Of a DNA stretch of 64,000 nt, positions 1 through 11,833 are shown piece after piece. The notes beneath the pieces were generated by a model. The model searched no databases and was not told where the DNA came from. It saw only the letters and a list, made by a program, of their open reading frames with translations. Every line of letters begins with the position of its first letter. Within the stretch, counting starts at the first letter, position 1. The translations under genes and the position numbers were made by a program. This DNA is from Pterobdella sp. o SKG-2022 (taxonomy: Eukaryota > Annelida > Clitellata > Hirudinida > Piscicolidae): NCBI GenBank assembly GCA_964035795.1, contig OZ038321.1:26638544-26702543 (forward strand), given 5' to 3'.

Positions 1-307
1 TGTCATGTTTTTATATCCAAAATCATACATTTGAGCACCCAGATCTGAATTACCACACCCAATTTCCAATATCACATCTTTCGGCTTCACATATTTTGCT
101 AATAATGCACAATAAGATGAATACTCTCCATACCTGTTTAATGTTCAAAAATAGAGATCTCATTCTTGAGTATTTTCTTTAAAAAGTGATACTATGAATT
201 AATGAATGTAGAAACCATTCAAAAGCTTTATTTCCTCTTTGTTTGAAAAATATTTCCCAATAATCTTTGCTTAAAAAATCTCCTTTAGTTTTAGGCAAAA
301 GCGACAT
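1..307 (-). CDS. METTL13: METTL13 (eEF1A lysine and N-terminal methyltransferase), 5' exons, partial
   Basis: Two exons are visible. Exon 1 (307-216) starts MSLLPKTKGDFLSKDYWE and continues with an FFKQRGNKAFEW stretch. Exon 2 (133-1) continues YGEYSSYCALLAKYVKP and reaches LEIGCGNSDLGAQMYDFGY before leaving the window. The intron has GT at 215-214 and AG just before 133, and it splits the Trp codon that gives EWYGEY. The N-terminal 'LLP.....F...DYWE.FF..RG..AFEW' signature, followed by the SAM-binding glycine motif E-I-G-C-G-N-S, is characteristic of METTL13, which in the known family methylates eEF1A in the cytosol. The start is the only in-frame Met before the signature. The rest of the first methyltransferase domain and the C-terminal domain lie outside. 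I am confident of the family; activity is inferred. Confidence 0.9.
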
Positions 308-1340
308 GCTTTGTGATTTCAAAAAGTGAATCGATGTGTAGTCTAAATGAGCATTTTATATAAATATAATAAAGTTTATAATAAATAAAAACAAGCAAAT
401 CTGTGAAAAATAAGTTTTTAACTTATAGAATTACATTCATTTTACAATTGTATAATGTTTTTCTCTCAATTGGGCCCATTTTTGCTAGAGTAGGAGCTTG
501 AATTGTGATCATTCAAAATGAAATCTCTTGATAATGTTAAACTTACAAAAAGCTTTGGGAGCTCGAATAAATTTCATAAAAAAATTTTATTTTGAATCTT
601 TCTATCAGGCTTGAAGAATTTAAATGAATTTTATTAGATTACTGTATGCATCGTGAGAGTATGCGTGTGAAGGCTTTCCAGAGCTTCAAAACAGTAACGA
701 TTTGGACAACGTTGTTTAGGATTAAAAAACAAGGAACATAAATCAATGACTCTTCATCATGAAAATGTCCCTCATTACCTGAATATAAAGAAAAATTTAC
801 AAGCCGTTTCACCAAGAAATATGATTCATGCAAAAAATGTTATTATCTCCAATAAGAACGATGCTTAGACATGAGTAAACGGCCGAAACATGCTTCGTGT
901 ATGTTTCAACATTATGGTGATCTTTCTTCAAAAAGATGATAAAATAAGATTTAGAAAGTGCTAAACACGTAATGCTCCAACTAAGTTACCACAAGTTGCC
1001 TCAACATTCACAAACGCGAACCCATCACAAGTTGCTTTATTTGATGTAGAAGGAGTTTTGTTTCTCAACTTTTAACGACTCGAATTTTCAAGACTATTTT
1101 TATAATATCAAAGTTCCATCATGTTTTTTAATGAAAGGAAGTAAACTAGATTTTCAAAAATCTGGGTATCAAAAATTCGGACATGGAAACTCAGATATCG
1201 AAAAACCTGATTCCTCTATACTCTAAGAAATTTTCAAAAAGTCAAAACGAAAAAGTTTTTTTCGACTGATTTTTGTATTTTAAAAAAATCAAAACATTTT
1301 TTTTTGTTCATTTAGTTTTAGTTTAAGTTCGGTCAATTGT
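308..1340. other. Intergenic, no gene seen
   Basis: AT-rich sequence upstream of METTL13. It should contain that gene's promoter and 5' UTR, but I see no convincing TATA box or other site. The short open frames here show no protein-like composition and no splice support. Confidence 0.5.
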
Positions 1341-1530
1341 CGACCCTTATAGCTCAATGGTTGAGCATTAGACTAATTATCTAAAAGTTACTGGGCTCGA
1401 TCCCGCGTGGGCCGAAAATTAGCACATTGTTCCACAGTGTGTTTTCGCTACATTAAATTTGTAGCAAGCGCTTTGATTTATAAGGAAAAGTGCTTTATAA
1501 ACACCGCATTACATTACATTACATTACAAT
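1341..1530 (+). mobile_element. tRNA-derived SINE, copy 1
   Basis: The head resembles a tRNA gene. It carries a pol III A box (TAGCTCAATGGTTGAGCA, about 1350-1367) and a B box (GGGCTCGATCCCGC, about 1393-1406). It cannot be a functional tRNA because the acceptor arms do not pair and the head runs straight into a non-tRNA body. The body ends with TTGTAGCAAGCGCTTTGA, then GTGCTTTATAAAC, and a tail of ATTAC pentamers (about 1506-1528). A second copy at 17626-17790 shares head and body. The 3' part resembles the 3' end of the LINE at 23.8-28.3 kb, which suggests that this type of LINE mobilised it. Confidence 0.8.
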
Positions 1531-4500
1531 TAAGTTATTCGATAAATTTGAAATCGGTACGGGAAGCGTGAACATCGTAAGTTGCAATGCGAAATGATTT
1601 GTGGTATCTTACTAAGCCGAAAAATATTTGCCATGAGTTTTCATCTTTTTTGAAATAATTTCCCAAAATAAAACCGAGAGTACTCTAATAAAATTTTCGA
1701 ATTATATATAGCTATATTTATTTATAATATATTTATTGTACCCATATACTTATATATAAATATAATTTGTTACAAAAATTTCCTACTGCAAGATAACATC
1801 TAGTCTCGAGGAAGCAAGAAAATTTTTAATTTTGAAAAATTAAACAAGATTTTTTTATGGTTTCTCACTAAGTTCAAGATGAGATGTCACTTTGGGCATC
1901 ATTAACAAGGGGAGTCTGATTGGATCTGGAGTAGTGAAATTTTTGTGGAAAATCACAATATATTTTTAATATGTTTAATTAAGAAAATATTTTTTCTGAA
2001 ACAAAAAAATGAAATTTTCTCATATTTTATTCGTTGTTTCAAAAACTCAATTCCACAATGAATTTTATAAAATTTGAAGCTTTTTTTTTTACCCAAATAA
2101 TGGATTTAGAAAGAAATGGTGGGAAATGAAACCGGAAATTGCGCGTTATCGATGAAAATATTAAAATATAATTGTAAGCAGAAGCTCAGTAAGGTAGTTT
2201 CTGGGGGCCATCTGTGAAGCATTCCACTGTGTGTTATGTCGAAAAACAAAAAGTATTATTTTTTATAAGGATAAATTTTCAAAAAGGTGTTAAGGCTTGC
2301 TGTAAGCAAGAGCATTTGGGCAACTGATGAAGGTGGTTTTTGTTTAGCTTTTAGCTAGAAACTCAAACTTCAACGCACATAACTGGTTATTAAATCATGG
2401 TTGAAAAGCAAAATTTTGTTTTCCAGGTGGAAACTCAAACATAAATGGCTTTTTAGATGTATGTTTGAATGAACCTTCATTTTGTCGAGTAGTTCTAAAA
2501 ATCAGGAAAGGTCAAATCTCGACGTGTCAGAAATTTTGAGAAGCTACTTTGCTATTATTGTGCTTTCCATATTTCAAAATCTTGTCTGCGAAAAGTTGCT
2601 TTGCTTTTGAAGAAATTTATTCGAGCGGGAACGTGGAGAAATAGAGATTTAAATATTTATTTATTTATTCACGTACTGTGCTTTTTGAATGTAAAACTCT
2701 GATAGGTTGAAACTAAAAACACAAATAAAATTTAATTTCGGCATTTTTTTAAAATAATTTTTTATTGAACCTTGCGTTGTCTTTTCTATATTATCGTTTC
2801 AACTTTGAGTTATTAGGTCATTTAAAACAACATTTTAAAGTTTTATACTTTTTTTAACAAAAGTTTACTTTCAATGAAGTTTCAAATACATTTATCCAAA
2901 ACAAAAGCTAGAATATTTAATGAAGTCAACCTCATCATTAAACTTGACGAAAATCCTTCCTTTTGTTCTCGATAGATGTGTTGAAAACCCGAAACATCCA
3001 AGTTTTTATGTATGTGACAAAAACACATACGATGTCTATGAAGAGTTTCATGAGAGTCACATTAAGGAATAATAACTGATCCACTCCAAATATATCGATA
3101 AAAAATATTTAAGCAACACAGTGCTGATAATTAAAACAAAAGGATCCATCGGTTATAAAAAAACCATTTATTTATTATTCACATTGTCTAAGAAAGCTGA
3201 TACAAAAAAAATCGGAAAGATTTGTTTTAATGAAGAAATAAACTGTTTGTTGAAAGCCCCGTGTTCAGGTAATAAAAGTGATTGATTTAAATCGTTTTAA
3301 AAAAACTAATTGTTTTTCCAATAAAAAATTCTATGTCGCAAGTATTTTAAAATTTTTTTTCAATTTATACTTTAAAAGTATTTTTCATTATTTATTTAAG
3401 TCTTTCAAATCTTCTTCTAGGCGTTGTGCTTTCAAGAGTTTTCTTAAATTAGGCTAGTAACTCAGTTATTTTTTTTTAAATAACTTTTTCAATGATTTTG
3501 TTCAAAAGTCAACTTCACTGAATGGAATTAAACTTTAATTTAAATTGGACACTTCTTTATAATGTGAGTTCTAATTACAAAAAGCCGCATGTTTTTTTGT
3601 AAAAAAGCTTCTGGTTGAAAAAATTAAAGTTCTCCATCAAAATCATGCTAGTCAACACCAACACCTGAATCAAAATTTACTGTAAAATTATGAAAGGTGT
3701 CGCATGTCTAACGTAATGTTCGTTATATTTAAAAAAATGTATTTATCACTTGTTTCCTACTGATTGGTAGGTTCAACTAATGAAATGTAAAATTTTTATT
3801 AGTAAGAACTCGATAGAAATCTACTCAAACTTCCGTGCCCATAAGTCGTTGGAAATATATAAAAAAAAAATATAAAAACTTCCAAAACCTGGGAGTATAA
3901 AATGTATAGTTAATGACGTGGAAAGCGTCAAATATTTGAAGAATTTTTTTCAATGCACCATCCCTAGGCCGTTACATTTTTGTGTGCAGAGCGTTTCACC
4001 ACGGGCGTTTCACGAGACCTGAATCAAATTATCACCTTCAATCAACAATACAGTTTAGTGTTATCGTACGACAACTTTAAACATTACACCTATGCAGTTT
4101 ATAGTTACACTTTGGGGGTAGTCTAACTCTTTACCAACTGAGCTGTATGGACAACAAAAACAACACTAACTTGTCGTAAGATAGGTTGGAAGATAGAGTT
4201 GAAATGGATAAACTTTCATCAGGGAAAGAATCGTCTTGAAAACATTCGGCAGGTGATGAAAGTGGATTGCTGTTTTTCAAATCTTTCATTCGTACTTCCT
4301 CAGAACTGTGAGCATGATTTAACGTTTACACGTGATTTCTTAAAGAATTGAAACTGTGGAGCTAAAAATTAAGAATTTAAATTCAATCAAAAAGTTTCGT
4401 CCTTTAAGTTATGCGCAAATTTTCACATTTTAAATCTTTCTATATTTTACTGTCACCTTTGGTTCAAGGTTCTTTGAATTTATTTAAAATAATAATAGAA

Positions 4501-4693
4501 AAATTAAGAGAAAAAGTGTCCAAAATTGATAAATTAATATTTTTTCAAAAATAAAATATTTTCTTTACATTCCATTCAGGCATTGGATATTTAACGGAAA
4601 TATATCTCTTGAAAGTTGTTCCAAAATCATATCAGCTCATCGATCAAATGTCGGAATCAAAAATATTGAGACTATCGACAGATTTTAAAATAC
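1531..4693. other. Intergenic, no gene seen
   Basis: About 3.1 kb of AT-rich DNA with homopolymer runs. No open frame has protein-like composition or splice support. It lies between the SINE and the 3' end of the EGF membrane protein gene, whose polyadenylation signal should lie just left of 4694. Confidence 0.5.
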
Positions 4694-7600
4694 TCACATT
4701 GAGTAGGGCTGAAAGGGAGGTGAGGTCTTTTTCCTACGGAAGTAGATGATTAAAAGGATTATGGAAGCTAACACGATGGCGAGGATAACAATGGCAAGAA
4801 TAATAAAAATGTAAATAGGTGGCTTTTCACTAGTAATGGTTTTTTTTTCAAAACTCAATGTTTCTTTAACGGTGTCATTGCACTTCAGTTTCAGACTTCC
4901 ATCGTCACATCTGCACATGTATCCTTTTTCTCTTTCTTCACACCGACTCCGAGAAGTGCAGGGGTTCGACGCGCAACTCGGAGACGATGTGTTTATTTTT
5001 GATTCACAATGATCTCCTGAATTTTTAAAGTTATAGATATTATTTATTTTTTCATGTTTATTTCATTTCTATTCATCTATCTTTGTTGAATTAACTTCAA
5101 GTTTCAAGAACATGCTTTTAATAAAAGCTATTTTGAACGTGGAATGTTTGTAAACAACGTTTCACTTTTAATTTAAAGCTTGATTAAATTAGACAGTTTG
5201 AATCACTAATACTTAATTAACCGTAGAATCCGTAATGACAGACGCACGAGTAGCTGCCGTTGGAGTATATGCTGCACTGCTTGGCATTCTTGCAAAGACC
5301 GCATGTCATCGTCTTTTTCGATTATTTTTTAAAAATTATTTTAAGATTCATGTTGAATGAAATAAATGTAAAAAAAAGTTTTGAAAGTTCTTACAACTTC
5401 TTTCGAACAGTCATTGCCGTCAAAACCAATGGCACAGAAACACACGGGAACACCGCTACTTCCATCGCAGGTCCCCCCGTTCTTGCAGGTGCCAGGCTTG
5501 CAAAGACGTTCATCAATCTCACATCTCTTCCCTCCAAAACCATTGCCACATTTGCAAGTGAATTTATTCACCCCATCTTGACACGTGCCTCCGTTTAAAC
5601 AAGGCGCCGAAGCACATTCGTTAATCTCATTCTCACACACTTGACCTTCGAATCCAGCAGCACAAAAACACTGGAACCCATTAGTGGTACTTTCGTTCTC
5701 TTCACACCTACCACCGTTCATACATTCATTTCTCTTGCACGATCCTAAGTCTTCTTTCTCGCAGTTTTTTCCTGTAAAACCTTTAAAAATTATAATTTCA
5801 TTTTTAATATTTTAGAGATTTTCATATATTTTTTGAGGATATCTAATTTTCAAGGATACTTGTGTGAACGAATCGATAGTTATAGATTTTTTAAAAATCA
5901 CTTCAAAATTTCAAACGAAAAATTATTTCAAATTTCAAAATTTTCTTGTAAATTCGCAAAAATAAAACTGTAACATAAAAAACGATTTTTATTTTTTATT
6001 TATGAAAAAAATAAAAAAATAATTTTAGAAAAACCAATTTTGAAGTTATATGGGTTTTGAAAACTCAACCTTCTGGACAGGAGCAGGAGTAAAGTGAAGT
6101 GGAAGGGTTGATGTCAAGGCCGTCAGTGCAAGCCCCACCATTCAAACATAAGTTTGTGCTTGAATAACAACCATTCAGCTTGAGAGGTGATTGTTTTGTG
6201 GGTGCCAAGTATGAGTGAATTGTTGAAAAAATGAATTTTTTTGATTAATTGTGAAAACAAGATTGGCAGTGTGTGAAGATCAATTAGATCATGGTTGGTA
6301 TATCTACTTCAAGTTGTCATGAATAAAACTGAGAATTGTATGTAACTGCATACACGTGCATTGGAATAGAAGAAAGAGATTCATTTTAAGAAAAAAACCT
6401 TTTCGCAGTAATCTCCGACGTAGCCTTCACAACAGATACAACCAAAAGACCTCTGTTAATCATTTAAAGTTCTACCATCGAAATTTTTTATGAGGCGAGA
6501 TTTTATTCAAATACATGGAAAAACGTCATTATCAGTGTTCTCAACAAAACATTATTTACAATTTAGTTTTTTTGAAGTTTTAATTAGTGATATTATACTT
6601 GTTTGCTGCTAGCGAGACATTTCCCTCTATTGTTGCAGATGGTTTCACTGGCTGCGGCAGAACAAGCAGAAGCTATCAAGCTTATGTTCACTCTCAACCC
6701 CACCATGCATTTGTTCCATGGTCTCGTCGTGTCGTTTGCTCATGATCACATTTTAAATATAAAAGTCGATAATATATTAATTTTTATGCTTTTTTAGTTC
6801 AATTCTATGTACTTGTATCTCCACTTGATAATAGAAGTCATCTTACGAAAAGCTTTGTTAATAAATTCACTCCAAAAAGTGTTTCAATTTGAATATATAA
6901 TACTTTGTACCATTTTGAATAATATTAGCTTATTACGAAAACTCAATATGAAAAAGAAGTTTATAATGGATAAAAGGCAAAATATAAAGATTTTCAAAAA
7001 CATATTTGGAATAAAAGTTTATGTCAAATGTATGAATGACAGTATTCACAAAGAATAAATAACTTCTAGAAATAGCACATATTAATTACACTGCCTTTTC
7101 AATAACTCAAAACTTCATTATGTTTATAAAAACTCTATCTCACCAATAAAATAATTGTTTCCCGTTGTAACATGCACGTTTGACATATCTTCAACCAAAA
7201 TGCCGTTGACGAAGTTACAATTCAAAAACCCTACGCCATCGGTTTTGTAGGTCTTCAATGTTTTGCTGCTAGACCTATTAATTTAATGGTGATAGTGCAG
7301 TAGTTATCAGTGGTAATAAACAACTATGATAGTTTTAATGATAAATTGAGTAATAATAATTAAAATGAGTAATAATGGTAGTTGAGAAATTTCGTTGAGG
7401 ATATTAATCAATACTTTTTTGCTCGAATAAATTAAATGGAAATCTCATTTTTGACGCAAAATTAGACTTTTAGAGCAAACAAATGATTTTTCTTCAAATT
7501 TTCAAATTACAAATTATCAATTGAATTTTATTCTGAATACAATCAAAAAATTTTTAATTAAAAAATCAAATGATTATAAAAAAAATCTATGATCAGAACA

Positions 7601-10600
7601 TGAATAATTAAATCAGGAAAAATTTACTTTTGATTCTCACAGTTCTAGTATAATTGCCTCATTTATGAATCAACCTTCAAATAAGGATTCTTGTCAACTA
7701 AAATTAAAACACAATTTTTCAAGATAATCTGAAATTTAGTCTTCAAATTTTGAATACTACAAACAAAGCTATGCTCGAGTTTTCTCAACAAAAATTTTTT
7801 CTCCATCATTCAACTCATAGTTATTTTTATCTTTAGTTTCATCCTTTACGCTAACCCTGTCTGGTCTCTTTCATTAAAAATAAAAAAAGTATTTTAAAAA
7901 AAATAAAATATTGAACTATCTGTCTGCAAAACTCATCTCTAAGATAAAGGAAAATTACCAAATTTAGAATTGCCATTATCAGGGACAATATTTGATCAAA
8001 TTGAAATATTAGAAATACCGCATGTTTTCTACGATGAAGACTTTATTTTTGACTTAATTCATCTTCAAGCTAAATACCGTTATTTCAAATGGTGTGAACA
8101 ATCTGTTATAATAGAACGAAATAAACTGTAATGAAATAGAACCTAACTGAAAATCAATGAGAACTCCATTTTGAGTGAGAACAGGTTTGAGCTGGTGAAT
8201 AGTATTCGGTCCCTCAATCCCGTAACATTCCTCGTAACTGGAACATACCTGCGTCACCGATCATTTGCTTGAGGTTCATCATCATTAGTTGGGGTTTGTT
8301 TGTTATCGTTAGTGGATGTTTTATGGAATTTTACTTGAAAAGAAAAATTTTTTGATAAGTAAAAAAGTTTTTAATAATTTTGAAAGGTTCTGTCTGGTCA
8401 TGAAAGTTCATTATAGCATTATTTGGAAGAGGTTTTTTCTACATATACAAAGGGAGAGTGGAGATTGAAAAAAAAAATTATATAATAGTCAAATAGCAAA
8501 TAAGTTGATTATTTTATAAAAACATAGTTCCATTTAGAGATTCCATGTTTCTCTCTATTTCAATGTTTCCTATCATGCTTACCTGTGCGTGTGTAGTTCA
8601 TTTCGCAATGTGGTTCCGTATCGTTTAAAATCTTGACTTTAGAAAGATTTTATTTCTTTTTTTCGGAGTTTATTTTAAAGACCTTTGATTTTGTTCAAAG
8701 GCATCCTCTTTGACATGCTTATGCTGTATGTTATTTGCTGAATGAATGTTCATCTCAACAGATTTTATTTCCTCATCATTTAAATATCATGTTTCATTGC
8801 CAAGTTATGAGGGTGATGGCTCAGAGTTTTGAAAAGCTTTTCCGATACAGAATGGAATTCCTCAGTTTCATGACTGTTTGTGAAAGTTGACAAAACCTTC
8901 TATTAAAAGTGCAAAGCTTTTTTGAGATTTGATACGCTTTCTTTTAAGTAGTACAGGTATATTGGATAAAATAATAAGCCCAACTGTCCCAGTTTCAGAT
9001 CCTCTTCGTTTTGAAGTCCTGGTTGATTTGCAGGTTGGTTTATGTAAGAGGTATCGAAATACGGTATAAAATAGAGGTTTATGGCCTACTCTATAACAAG
9101 TGTGCTTTGGCAAGAAGCTTTTAAATCTTGTTTTATTTCTGCCGTGAATTTCAGATTTAAGTCAATTTCGTCCAGTAAATCCAAAAACCCGTGTAGAAGC
9201 ATCATTCGGTTTTGTTTCTGTCCAAAACGCGTTTGCATGTGTACTTGTGATAACCGAAAAATGATAGTATTTCTTGGAAGCTTTGGTGGCTAGGTTAAAG
9301 ATTTTGTACATATTTGAAGTATAAGAACCATTAAAGAATGGAAAATTGGTGCTGGATTTTATATTTATTTATTTTCTTTTATTAATTGATTATTTTTATG
9401 TTTTTGTTATACGAATTATTCGATGAAGAGAGAGTTATGGAGATTAATCTTCAATTGAAAAATAATTTTTAAAGAAATAAAAAAGATAACATAAGAATCG
9501 AATCTTATTTTTTGATCATTTCTCGCTCACCTATATGATTCATGATCATATGTATATTCATAAATTTCATCGATAATCTAATTCTATTGCTTAAAGGTTG
9601 TGTTGGAAAATATAATTTAATTGTTTTTTCTAAGAAGGTATTTTAGTTTTTTTTTATATTTTTAGAACTGTTCATAAAAAACGCATGATTTGTTTTTAAA
9701 TATTTTTTATCATTTAGGCTTTTGTGTGTGTATTTGCATAACACTAGCGTTTCATTAATGGAAAAAATTAAATGATTTTATGAAGCTCATTTATTGAAAA
9801 ATTTCCATTTTTAGACACATTCACAAAATATTCAAAACGAGTGATGCACCAATCCAAATTGTATCCCAGCCAGAGACCAGGCCGCGAATCGAAACACTAT
9901 CCTACGTCTCACCCACATTCCCCCCAAAGATTACTACGATAAGCTATGATCACTTATAATCATACCTTGTTAACTTCCCATATGACAACTTCATCTGTCT
10001 GGCTGTGGGACCACTCTTTATAATTTGCAGGGGTTTGTACAGTGCATGTCATTAGACATGCTGTTGGTTGGAGCAATATAGTGCATATGAGTAAAAGACA
10101 TTTGGTTATCATTTTTTTAATTATACTGGTATTGTTATTTTTTTCTTTTTTGATTTTTTTTATGTTGTATTATTATTATTCTTATTATTATTGTTCTTTT
10201 GTAACGTTATTTTATTTTATTATACTTTTTTTTTCGACTTTCAAATTTTCTGTCGTGCCTCATTAAATAATCCACAAAAAGTCACAAAAATTTTGTTTCA
10301 GCAGTGATATTTTTAACAAAACTCTATAGCCACAATTGAAGGGGTCTTATGAATAACAAATCACCAAGTATGCTGACAACAGTTTCAACCGAAAACCTTT
10401 AGAACAAGTATTAATTTATTGTCGTTTTTAAATACTAACAAAAAAATGTTAGCCATGTGAATACATATCGAGTGCCATATGAAATGTATTATCGAGTGGT
10501 ATGATGTTTATGATTGGTACACTAGGAGGGTAACATGTGTTATGAAGATGCACACGGCTTACTCAAGCTGTATTATAATTGGAAATTTTTTTTTCATTTA

Positions 10601-10914
10601 TAATCATTATATGACCTTTTCATACGAAACTAAAAAAAAAATAAAAGCAATAATTTTAAAATTTTCTAAAACGCTTGGACAAATAGAAGTTCATAATAAA
10701 GCTAAAAGTATTTGTTTCATGAGTGAAGCGGGTGATTTATCGTTTGTTTTCTATTGAATTTCGCCTACTCATTGCATCCTAGTATCTGCATTGTTTAACA
10801 TCGTGCGCGTCCATGTATTGACAATATTTATTGCTCCGTGCCCTATCTCAACTGTTTTACTTTGCTTATACGACACTTCCCTGTTAATTTTTGCAGTGTT
10901 TAATGAGTTGATGG
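4694..10914 (-). CDS. Multi-EGF type I transmembrane protein (5' end not found)
   Basis: Eleven exons with matching phases: 10914-10861, 10060-9966, 9289-9098, 8248-8148, 7274-7144, 6738-6599, 6452-6399, 6178-6070, 5780-5395, 5312-5222 and 5016-4694 (stop 4696-4694). From exon 6 on the protein consists of EGF-like domains, for example CICCEGYVGDYC, CLNGGACTDG, ECMNGGRC, CQDGVNKFTCKCGNGFGGKRC and CVCHYGFYGDHC, about seven in all. Some match the INEC-type start of calcium-binding EGFs. A membrane span follows (IYIFIILAIVILAIVLASII), then a short basic tail ending FQPYSM. The first five exons encode an ectodomain I do not recognise, with scattered cysteines (CLMTC, CSSYEEC, FLNCNF). No DSL or laminin domain is visible, so I do not call it Delta, Notch or Jagged. 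It probably acts in cell-surface adhesion or signalling. The start codon and signal peptide must lie upstream of 10914. EGF exons are near certain; the five upstream exons rest mainly on phase agreement. Confidence 0.75.
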
Positions 10915-11833
10915 CTATAACATTGTGGGGCTTTTTTTACAGTTTTTTAATAAGCTTTTTTAAAAGTTTTCAAGCGTTTTATCGTATAAATGAAGCTTTT
11001 AGATCTGGATTTCCATTCGGCATCTTTTATTCATTTTGCTAGCGATAATAAAGTTTCTTAACCACTCTTTTTTTTGTCTGTTTAATAGGATAAAATATTC
11101 ATAGAAATAAATGAAAGATATTTTTTTGTATTTATTTGATTTACACTTTGAAATTTTACGACGAAATTCAAAACCAACTTTTCACCATAAATAAAATTAA
11201 TTTAATCAGATTTGAATAAAAATTTTCTCGATTATTCTATGGTAATTAAATGGCCTAGCACTAGAGAAATTAATAATTTTAAGTTAAAATATTCGGAGAC
11301 TTTGAAGCATACAAGTGTTTTATAAAACTTTATTTTCCAAGTTAATTATTTTAAATTAAAATTCAAAATTATATTTTAAAATTTTTTAAAAAATTTTTTA
11401 AATTTAACTTTTTTTTAAGAAAAAAATTTTTCTCACTTCTGATAATTATGAGAATTTTATAATTGAAGAAAACTATATAAAACCCTTATATTAATGCCTT
11501 TAAAACCAAGAAATACTTACAAATTGATAATTCTAGAAGACATACAATATAACAAAAGATGTAAACTCCAAGAGTTCATAGGCCAAAAATGACAGTTCCT
11601 TGAAGCAAATAATGTGCAGAAATTCATCATTTGGAAGTTTTATGGATATTTTGCTTCTTATAAAATTAAAAATGCGTTAAAAGTTTGCGTATGATACTAA
11701 ACAAAAGCTGAATGTACAAAGTGGTCAAGAAAATTACGAAACGAACCAAGCATTAAAAGAACAATCATTTGAAGAGATCAAAGCAACTTCATTTAAATGG
11801 ATTTTAAATTTACTGAATCACGTAAAACAGTAT
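10915..11833. other. Spacer between the EGF and LRR-Ig genes
   Basis: The missing 5' exon or exons of the EGF membrane protein gene may lie here, but I found no signal-peptide exon with a usable donor. The right part would carry the 3' UTR of the LRR-Ig gene. It is otherwise AT-rich without clear features. Confidence 0.4.

Noticed and set aside
1341..1430. A true tRNA gene at 1341 or 17630
   Set aside because: A and B boxes are present, but the cloverleaf arms do not pair and both copies continue into a shared SINE body.
5260..5598. 112-codon frame on the plus strand
   Set aside because: Antisense shadow of the EGF exons, which have clear cysteine spacing and splice sites on the other strand.
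6599..6706. Start of the EGF protein at ATG 6706 (MVGLRVNISLIASACSAAA resembles a signal peptide)
   Set aside because: The open frame continues upstream to an AG at 6739 in the phase predicted by the preceding exon (7274-7144), so this Met is probably internal.
8868..9113. 81-codon minus-strand frame and an overlapping plus-strand frame at 9081-9293
   Set aside because: The minus-strand exon 9289-9098 of the EGF membrane protein, in another frame, explains this region better because its phase agrees with both neighbours. The remaining frame has no splice support.
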